A stretch of DNA of 11,352 bases from Chloroflexota bacterium. Its GTDB lineage: Bacteria > Chloroflexota > Dehalococcoidia > UBA3495. The stretch is from contig JADFNR010000109.1 of the NCBI GenBank assembly GCA_022563275.1, forward strand, positions 1 to 11,352, in the 5' to 3' direction. The position numbers were made by a program, and so were the translations under genes. The notes below the pieces were generated by a model. The model ran no database searches, was not told the DNA's origin, and saw only the letters and a list, made by a program, of their open reading frames with translations. Below are positions 6,316 to 11,352 of this stretch, in pieces. Every line of letters starts with the position of its first letter. The stretch's first letter is position 1.

Positions 6316-6485
6316 CCTTTTTAACGTGGTTCTCGGTTGTCTTATGCCTAAAGATGATGTTTTCGCGAAATTTCCATGCTGTGGTGAATGTATAAATCCC
6401 ACCTGCTTTCCACAGATGCCGGAAAAAACTTGATTAGCCGGCGATCCGTTCACCATCTGCCAGCAGCTTCGCCCCATATTCCTGG

Positions 6486-7901
6486 CTAGGGACCAACCAC
6501 CGACAGCAGATACACGGTGGCTCCGGACGCGGCGGCGATCCTGCTTCCCGTGGAGTTCACGGCCACGCTGGTCACGGGTCCACCCAAAAACACTTCGAAT
6601 AACATGACGCCTTGGGCGTCGAAGGAGAACACTCTCCCGTCGGCGGTGCCGGCGGCCAAACGAGAGCCGCCGGAATTGATGGCCAACGCCAGGATAGACG
6701 TTTCGGGGTGGGAAACCTGTCGAATGACCACTCCCTGGCTGTTTAGGACATAAACACTGCCGCTGGCGGTACCAGCGGCCACCCTAGAAGCTGATGTAGC
6801 GACTGCAACGTCGTTGACCGGGCCGTCGGCATCGAAGGTCCAGATCTTGACGCCGTCGGCGTTAAAAAGGTAGAACTGGCTTGCCTGGGATCCTCCAACG
6901 GTCCTTGAGCCATCGGCCGAGACGGCGGCCACGCTCGCTGGCTGGCCGGCTCCGGCAGGTGTTTCGTAAGTCCATCGAATCGCGCCTGCCGAGTCCAGCG
7001 AGTAAACATTCCGGCCGGCAGACCCAGCCGCCATGCGGTCTCCATCATCGGTGATGCCCACCGTGTTAACGGGCCCTCCGATCGAGACGGACCATAATTT
7101 ACCTGGACGATCATCGAGCAAGTACAAAACGCCGGCCGCTGTCCCGGCGCCCCGGTCGTCGGTAAATCCGACCAGGATGCGGTTACCGTCCAGGTCCACC
7201 GCCAGGCCGGTGACACTGCGCGTGACGGTCCCTTCCGGGGCGTCGGCGGCCCCGTCGAAAGTCCAGGACAAAAGACCTTGATTATTAAATCGATGCACAT
7301 CGCCCGTCGATGTTCCGGCCAATACGGTTGAGCCGTCAGCGCTAAGAGCCACATGGTTGACGCTGGCGCCTGTTCCGCTGATCTCATAGGTCCACAGCAG
7401 TTGATCGGGGGTCGGCGTCGGCCCCGGCACGGGCGTTGGAGTTGGAGTGGGCGCTGGCGTCGGCGTCGGCTCTGGCGTAGCGGTGGGAAGGGGCTCGGTG
7501 GGAGGCGGCTCTGGGGTAAAAGTCGGCGCAGGGGTAAAGGTGGGCGCCGGCGCACGCGTGACTGTGGGCGTTGGCACCGGAGTATCGGAGGGAGTCGGCC
7601 TGGGAGTGTTGGCCGGCGTCGGTTCGGGAGCCGGGGTGGGAGCGGCTGTGGGCGTTGGGGCTTGGGTCGCCTGCACGCCGCCCAGTGTCGGCTGTGGGAT
7701 AGAAGTCGCAGGGATGGCGGTCGCGGGGACGGATGTAGCCGGGACGACGGTCGGAGGAACAGAGGTCGCTGGGGCGGAGGTCACCACGGGCGTCTGAGTT
7801 AAAAGGGCATCGGACTCGCCGCAGGCCAGCGCGGCCAACGCCACGAGGAGCACAAGGAGACCGATGCCAAGGTGTCCGCTCCGAATGGGGAAATTCGACA
7901 T
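6486..7901 (-). CDS. Lipoprotein with Pro/Thr linker and seven-repeat beta-propeller
   Basis: The 471-residue protein starts with a hydrophobic signal and lipobox ALAC (Cys27). Residues about 35-168 form a low-complexity Pro/Thr/Ala linker (ATSVP-type and TPTPTP repeats), a likely extended cell-surface stalk. From about 170 to the end there are seven repeats of WD40/PQQ-like form, V-x-x-V-A-(x)-S-x-D-G-S-x-x-x-A-G-(x)-x-x-G-x-V-(x)-x-(x)-x-x-x-G-x-x-x-W, for example [16 protein letters not shown] and [16 protein letters not shown], consistent with one seven-bladed propeller. Enzymatic residues are not evident, so a binding or scaffold role at the envelope is likely. ATG 7901 has GAGGAG immediately upstream. 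It is transcribed divergently from the propeller lipoprotein at 8448. Confidence 0.85.
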   Translation of the reverse strand: MSNFPIRSGHLGIGLLVLLVALAALACGESDALLTQTPVVTSAPATSVPPTVVPATSVPATAIPATSIPQPTLGGVQATQAPTPTAAPTPAPEPTPANTPRPTPSDTPVPTPTVTRAPAPTFTPAPTFTPEPPPTEPLPTATPEPTPTPAPTPTPTPVPGPTPTPDQLLWTYEISGTGASVNHVALSADGSTVLAGTSTGDVHRFNNQGLLSWTFDGAADAPEGTVTRSVTGLAVDLDGNRILVGFTDDRGAGTAAGVLYLLDDRPGKLWSVSIGGPVNTVGITDDGDRMAAGSAGRNVYSLDSAGAIRWTYETPAGAGQPASVAAVSADGSRTVGGSQASQFYLFNADGVKIWTFDADGPVNDVAVATSASRVAAGTASGSVYVLNSQGVVIRQVSHPETSILALAINSGGSRLAAGTADGRVFSFDAQGVMLFEVFLGGPVTSVAVNSTGSRIAAASGATVYLLSVVGP

Positions 7902-7948
7902 TGCTCCTCGCGGCGGTCAGGATGCTGCCATCATCAATATGCCCACCG

Positions 7949-7977
7949 ATTATAGCAACGGCAGGGAGATCGGCCCA
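7949..7977 (-). promoter_or_regulatory. Promoter of the minus-strand propeller lipoprotein
   Basis: The plus sequence ATTATA at 7949-7954 is a perfect TATAAT on the minus strand. The -35 position at 17 bp (7972-7977) reads TGGGCC, a poor match. The predicted leader is about 40 nt before ATG 7901. Confidence 0.5.
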
Positions 7978-8073
7978 CCGGCTGGTTGATGCGTGTTTCG
8001 CGTTCATTCACGGACCGGGACCGGTCAGGCGGTTACAGGTTGGACTCCTGCCTTCATTTAAAGGGGTTTTCGG

Positions 8074-8131
8074 CCGGAGAGGCGCCCAAAGGACCACAAC
8101 CGCCCCTTGTGGCCGGGGAACGCCTCTCCGG
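8074..8131. repeat. Long perfect inverted repeat in the divergent intergenic region
   Basis: CCGGAGAGGCG (8074-8084) pairs over 11 bp with CGCCTCTCCGG (8121-8131), and inside it CCACAA (8094-8099) pairs with TTGTGG (8107-8112). It lies between the divergent promoters, about 20 bp before a TATAAT at 8151-8156. No T tract follows, so it is more likely an operator or RNA structure than a terminator. Confidence 0.7.
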
Positions 8132-8150
8132 GGGCCGGACCGGCTGCCGC

Positions 8151-8156
8151 TATAAT
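8151..8156 (+). promoter_or_regulatory. Candidate -10 box for the plus-strand genes
   Basis: A perfect TATAAT with no recognisable -35; the upstream sequence is the GC-rich inverted repeat. The predicted start at about 8162 coincides with GTG 8161, so any small gene there would be almost leaderless. Confidence 0.35.
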
Positions 8157-8160
8157 CACC

Positions 8161-8361
8161 GTGGAAGCAACTATAGAAACAACTGGGAAATTTAACGCTG
8201 GTGATTCAGATTTGGACCCGAACGCCGTTAGACCGCAGCATCTTGACCGCGCCCACCGAACGGGGCTGATCTCGGCCGGGTTGACCGGCGCCGTGACCCT
8301 GGCCGACATCGTTTCCCTCAGCTCCCATCAGATGCAGACCGGTTTAGGGAACAACGCCTGA
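8161..8361 (+). CDS. Possible small hypothetical protein, leaderless start
   Basis: A 66-residue frame runs from GTG 8161, right behind a TATAAT box, to TGA 8359-8361. The second half (HRTGLISAGLTGAVTLADIVSL) uses GC-ending codons like neighbouring genes and looks coding; the first half is less convincing. The frame stays open upstream to TTG 8107, but that lies inside the inverted repeat. I do not recognise the protein; it could be a remnant. Its stop overlaps the CTG at 8358 that may start the next gene, which would allow translational coupling. Confidence 0.3.
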   Translation: MEATIETTGKFNAGDSDLDPNAVRPQHLDRAHRTGLISAGLTGAVTLADIVSLSSHQMQTGLGNNA

Positions 8362-8447
8362 GTTCCTCCCCTGGATTCACGGAACTTTGTTCCCGCGATC
8401 ACCGGCGGGCCAAGTATCTCGCTGTCTTTTTCCTTCTGGCCGCAGGG

Positions 8448-9749
8448 GTGCTGCCGGTCTTGCCGGGCTGCGGGGGGTCGCCCACCGCCGCTAGTCCGTC
8501 CGAACCCGCCGCGGCACCCGCGCCCATCTCGCAGCCGAACACATTATCAATCACAACTGGGCCAACCAGCTACGCCTACACATACCAGCAGCCCGGCGGC
8601 AACCGCTACTTGCCGGGACGGGGCAACCTGCCCAACGCCCCGACTCTGGACATTGAGCTTGCCGGCACCCCCCGGTGGCTGGTGGCGGCGCCGTTGGGAG
8701 CCGGCAGTCTTTGGGTTGCAGTTCTGGAAGACGGCACCACCCAGGCGTTTCTGGTCCGAGGCGCACAGGCTGTGGAGACCGCCATTACGCCAAAGTCTCT
8801 TCCATCTGCCGGTCCGCCGCTGCTGGCGGTGGCGGGGGATGAACCATTTCTGGTGGCCGGCCCATCGGACGCGGCCTCGGAATTCGCACATCCTGTGCCA
8901 TTGGGCGATTCGGGCCGGCTGGCGTTTATCGAGTCCGGAGGCGACCTGGTGCTCTGGCAGAACGGCTCAGAAGCGGGAAGGTTGGCGGTGAATGCCTTGC
9001 CCGACGCCAGGCTGCTGGTGGACGGCCAACAGCGGGTCTTGCTGCTCACCAAACCGTCTTCGCGTTATCCCCACGGCATCGCCGGAGACCAGTTGGAGGC
9101 AACGGAGATCACGTTGTTGGAAACCCGGCCATCGTTGAAAGTGGTCGTAACCATCGCCATCCCCGGCCAAAGGGTGGTGGAGGGAATCTCGCCCATCTGG
9201 GCCGATCTGAACGGCAACGGCCAGCGAGAGATCATCGTTACTATCAGCGACTCGGAACAGGGGGCCCAAATCGTGGTTTATTCCGAATCCGGGGAGCAGT
9301 TGGCGGCGGGTCCGGCGGTGGGGCAGGGCAACCGTTGGCGGCACCAGCTTGCCGTGGCGCCCTTCGGGGTCGATGGTGAGATCGAATTGGCCGAGGTTTT
9401 AACTCCCCACATCGGCGGGATCGCTGGGTTCTACCGCCTTGACGGCGATTCCCTAAACCTTGTGGTCCAGCAGGGCGGTGTCACCTCCCACTCTATAGGC
9501 TCGCGCAACCTGGACATGGGTCTGGCGGGCGACCTGGACGGCGACGGACAGCCGGAGTTGGTGGTATTCAATCAACGGTTCACGGAGATCACCGCCTTGC
9601 GGCGCACCCAAGACGGTGTGGAATTGGCTTGGCGAACACCAGTTGGCGGAAGGGCGGTGACCAACTTGGCGGCTGTCGATCTCGGTGGCGGCATAGCTCT
9701 CGGGGTTGGCCGGGAGGACGGCGTTCTGCGTATCTGGCTGGCCCCCTAG
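8448..9749 (+). CDS. FG-GAP/VCBS-type beta-propeller lipoprotein (start uncertain)
   Basis: From GTG 8448 this gives 433 residues of beta-rich repeats with two Ca-binding-like loops, DLNGNGQRE (253-261) and DLDGDGQPE (362-370), typical of FG-GAP/VCBS propeller repeats in extracellular proteins. The GTG start would cut off most of the signal peptide: the same frame upstream encodes RRAKYLAVFFLLAAGVLPVL followed by PGCGG, a clear lipoprotein signal with lipobox LPGC. In that frame no ATG, GTG or TTG exists between the gene upstream and 8448. CTG 8358, preceded by AGGGA at 8346-8350 and overlapping the TGA of the small frame upstream, is the best candidate start (464 codons in all including stop). 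A Ser/Pro/Ala linker follows the lipid-anchored Cys. A binding or adhesive role at the cell surface is inferred. Confidence 0.8.
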   Translation: MLPVLPGCGGSPTAASPSEPAAAPAPISQPNTLSITTGPTSYAYTYQQPGGNRYLPGRGNLPNAPTLDIELAGTPRWLVAAPLGAGSLWVAVLEDGTTQAFLVRGAQAVETAITPKSLPSAGPPLLAVAGDEPFLVAGPSDAASEFAHPVPLGDSGRLAFIESGGDLVLWQNGSEAGRLAVNALPDARLLVDGQQRVLLLTKPSSRYPHGIAGDQLEATEITLLETRPSLKVVVTIAIPGQRVVEGISPIWADLNGNGQREIIVTISDSEQGAQIVVYSESGEQLAAGPAVGQGNRWRHQLAVAPFGVDGEIELAEVLTPHIGGIAGFYRLDGDSLNLVVQQGGVTSHSIGSRNLDMGLAGDLDGDGQPELVVFNQRFTEITALRRTQDGVELAWRTPVGGRAVTNLAAVDLGGGIALGVGREDGVLRIWLAP

Positions 9750-9937
9750 ATCTTGGGCACAACCTCATTGGCGAAGTCTTCCAGGTCTCGCAGCATGCCT
9801 TCCCGGCTTTCCGCCAGTCTGGCGGCGCCGTGGAAGCTGGGCGGTACGCTGGTCCCTCGCCCCAGAAACCACCTACCGGTGAATGGGACTGGATCTAGCC
9901 TTGGTGAGGTAGAACCGCGCGATACGGACCGGCAAAC
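9746..9937 (-). pseudogene. C-terminal remnant resembling a luciferase-like flavin monooxygenase
   Basis: A minus-strand frame without a usable start (open 9937 to the TAG at 9746-9748) encodes a coding-like tail: PFTGRWFLGRGTSVPPSFHG, then AARLAESREGMLRDLEDFAN and EVVPKI. The ending E-x-M-L-R-x-L-E-x-F-A-x-E-V-x-P is like the C-terminus of LLM-class flavin monooxygenases, a family often expanded in SAR202 genomes. The stop overlaps, tail to tail, the stop of the plus-strand propeller gene. Nothing of the N-terminal 300 residues is present. The assignment rests on a short tail and is tentative. Confidence 0.35.
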
Positions 9938-10047
9938 TCAAACCGGCAAGCACCAGCACGATCCCGATACTGACGATCAATGCGGCGACCAGCAACACGA
10001 CGGCTGTTTTGTTGATGCGCCGCGCCGCGGGTCTCATCTCCTTCACC
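9873..10047 (-). pseudogene. Small membrane-protein frame, apparently frameshifted
   Basis: On the minus strand the frame ending at TAG 9873-9875 encodes INKTAVVLLVAALIVSIGIV followed by LVLAGLSLPVRIARFYLTKA, a clear transmembrane helix with a basic tail. It has no start codon: a TGA precedes it. In the neighbouring frame an ATG at 10047, with GGAG upstream, reads MVKEMRP up to a GCGGCGGCG run (about 10020-10027). A 1-nt shift in that run would join the two into a protein of about 57 residues. So this is either a broken gene or a sequencing error in the triplet run. It overlaps the remnant frame at 9746-9937. Confidence 0.35.
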
Positions 10048-10061
10048 ATCGCCGGGACTCC

Positions 10062-10120
10062 GCGGTCCGGGCGCCGGGCAAAGCCGCGGACGCCGGGCGC
10101 CCGGCCGGCGGTCCCGGACC
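10062..10120. repeat. Nested GC-rich inverted repeats
   Basis: GGTCCGGG (10062-10069) pairs with CCCGGACC (10113-10120), and CCGGGCGCC (about 10065-10073) pairs with GGCGCCCGG (10096-10104); the two pairings share bases and so are alternatives. No T tract follows on either strand. It may be a REP-like element or regulatory hairpin in the gap between genes. Confidence 0.55.
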
Positions 10121-10316
10121 CTTGAAACCTGCGTATGTATCAAACAATGCCGTCCTCCGTCCGGGTCAAGACCAGACGTCCTTCATCTGCAATCCCACCA
10201 TTTTCTTCGGGCCTTGGACCAACATTCGGTTGGCCGGTTCCAGGGAACCGCAGGCCGGGGAACGAGCAGGCTGATCACGCCTGAAGGGCCCTCCAGTCCA
10301 GTTTGATCAAGTGTAT
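10121..10316. other. Intergenic remainder
   Basis: No gene is supported here. The only structure seen is CAGGC (10267-10271) with GCCTG (10279-10283), a small hairpin downstream of the minus-strand gene ending at 10317, without a clear T tract. Confidence 0.4.
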
Positions 10317-11352
10317 CTAGCGGCTCCGCCGGGAGTAGATGACCCCGCCCACGATCCCCAACGCCACCAGCACGCCCAGCACGATCCCGATCACGGCCAC
10401 CACCGGGAACCCCGCCGCTGGCGCTGGTGGGGCCTCTTCAGGAGGCGTCACGGTGGCCACCGGAGCCGGGGCCGCCGTGGCGGTTGGCAAGGGCGTCAAC
10501 GTGGCTGCCGGGAGCGGCGTCGGCACTGGTGTTGGCCCGGCCACGACGGGCAGAGCTGTCGCCGTGGGAACCACCACCGGCGTCGGCACGGCCGTTGCCG
10601 TGGGCACCGGTGTCGGGACCGGCGTCGTTGCCGGTAGGGGCCCAACGGGTTGTCTGACGCCAACGGCGAAGAGGCTGAAGGTATTTATCCGCACTTCCAG
10701 ATGCGGGGGCGGAGGCGATTCCTGGAACGTCGTTGGAAGTATGTCCCAGGCGCCTGTCTGGGGGTTGAACCGGAATACCGCCAGCTTCGTGAGATCGTCA
10801 CCCGCCAGGGCGATCTCTTCGGGCGTGAGCGGGAACGACAATACCACCGGGCTGGTGTAGGTGATGCTGGTGGGCAGGCTGTTCAACAGAGTGTTTATCT
10901 CCACGGCGCGGAGGAACACGGTACCGCTGGGCGGCGCCGGCACCGTGGCCGGGTCCAGGTTCTTCACCTCCACCTCAACGGTCAAGGTGGCCACCTCCGG
11001 GGGCAGGGAACCGGCCTGGATGACCAACGCCACCTGGCCGTCGGGCGTCTCGATCCGCGTCTCCTGGTCAGGCGACACCAGGCTCGTGGTCTCGGAGACC
11101 ACGGCCGGAGGCGTCAAGGTGGGCCCTGGTGTGGGCGCCGCGGTCGGCGCAGGCGTGGCGGTCGGGGGCGGCACGAAGAAGCCGCCGCCGCCACCCCCAA
11201 CTGGCGCGGGTGTGGCCGTGGGCGACGGTGTGGCCGTGGCCAGCGGCGCACTTACGGTTACCGCGACCGAAGCGGCGCCCGTGGCCCCCTCACTGTCCGT
11301 GGCCGTAAGGGTGATGGTGTGGCTGCCCACACTGAGTGAGCCGGTGAAAGAC
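10317..11352 (-). CDS. C-terminal part of a membrane-anchored surface protein (partial, runs off the right edge)
   Basis: The frame is open through the right edge; the GTG at 11330 is internal, since the residues before it (SFTGSLS) continue a PKD/Ig-like strand pattern: SVGSHTITLTATDSEG, then SVAVTV. In order, the visible part has the end of a PKD-like domain, a Pro/Thr linker with GGGGGG, a beta domain of about 150 residues (TRIETPDGQVALVIQAGSLP to NTFSLFAVGVR) that resembles ZU5-like domains, a second long Pro/Thr/Ala linker, and a C-terminal transmembrane helix (VVAVIGIVLGVLVALGIVGG) with the basic tail YSRRSR. This architecture implies an extracellular protein anchored at its C-terminus, probably adhesive or structural. 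The beta domain assignment is from general look only. The gene ends at TAG 10317-10319. Confidence 0.8.
   Translation of the reverse strand, partial: SFTGSLSVGSHTITLTATDSEGATGAASVAVTVSAPLATATPSPTATPAPVGGGGGGFFVPPPTATPAPTAAPTPGPTLTPPAVVSETTSLVSPDQETRIETPDGQVALVIQAGSLPPEVATLTVEVEVKNLDPATVPAPPSGTVFLRAVEINTLLNSLPTSITYTSPVVLSFPLTPEEIALAGDDLTKLAVFRFNPQTGAWDILPTTFQESPPPPHLEVRINTFSLFAVGVRQPVGPLPATTPVPTPVPTATAVPTPVVVPTATALPVVAGPTPVPTPLPAATLTPLPTATAAPAPVATVTPPEEAPPAPAAGFPVVAVIGIVLGVLVALGIVGGVIYSRRSR

Noticed and set aside
7353..7802. Plus-strand Gly/Val- and Arg/Gly-rich proteins
   Set aside because: They are antisense shadows of the Pro/Thr linker in the 6486-7901 gene.
10339..11339. Plus-strand Gly/Val- and Arg-rich proteins at the right edge
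   Set aside because: They are antisense shadows of the Pro/Thr linkers in the partial surface-protein gene.

Overview
The window looks like chromosomal DNA of a Chloroflexota bacterium, most likely of the SAR202 / Dehalococcoidia-like marine type. This is inferred from gene style, not from a marker gene. The clues are GC-rich genes, several secreted or lipid-anchored proteins with long Pro/Thr 'TPTPTP' linkers, a DUF3179 lipoprotein, a TRAP-type solute-binding lipoprotein and a flavin-dependent acyl-CoA-dehydrogenase-like enzyme. No rRNA, CRISPR array or transposase is visible.

Layout. (1) 1-1450 is visibly more AT-rich than the rest and almost gene-free. It holds three 84-bp tandem repeats built from GAAACGC-type iterons spaced 10 bp apart, an inverted pair of the same iterons, a small excisionase-like HTH gene (683-925) and further short direct repeats. 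It ends at a 45-bp 3' fragment of a tRNA-Lys(UUU) gene (1451-1495). I read this as the distal end of an integrated element, with the tRNA fragment as its attachment-site scar. (2) 1609-2811 is an acyl-CoA dehydrogenase / group D flavin monooxygenase homologue. (3) 2812-3240 is a GC-rich, hairpin-rich gap with a short frame ending like an SsrA tag. (4) 3241-4776 is a DUF3179 lipoprotein interrupted by an in-frame UGA at the position of a conserved Cys, followed by a plausible bacterial SECIS hairpin. It is followed by a run of hairpins and a rho-independent terminator. (5) 5036-6193 (minus) is a TRAP DctP lipoprotein with a good promoter. (6) 6486-7901 (minus) is a lipoprotein with a Pro/Thr linker and seven propeller repeats. 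(7) 8448-9749 (plus), divergent from it, is an FG-GAP-type propeller lipoprotein whose signal peptide lies upstream of any usual start codon. (8) 9750-10316 holds apparent gene remnants and a strong inverted repeat. (9) 10317 to the right edge (minus) is the C-terminal part of a membrane-anchored surface protein.

The most important observation is the DUF3179 gene. Its two halves would normally be annotated as two broken genes, but read through the UGA they form one full-length DUF3179 protein with a U-x-x-C motif (Sec260, Cys263). The hairpin starts at the right distance after the UGA. A DUF3179 selenoprotein is the best reading; a simple nonsense mutation or sequencing error is the main alternative.

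The other genes do not form an obvious single pathway. Their common theme is the cell envelope: five of the seven main genes encode lipoproteins or membrane-anchored surface proteins.
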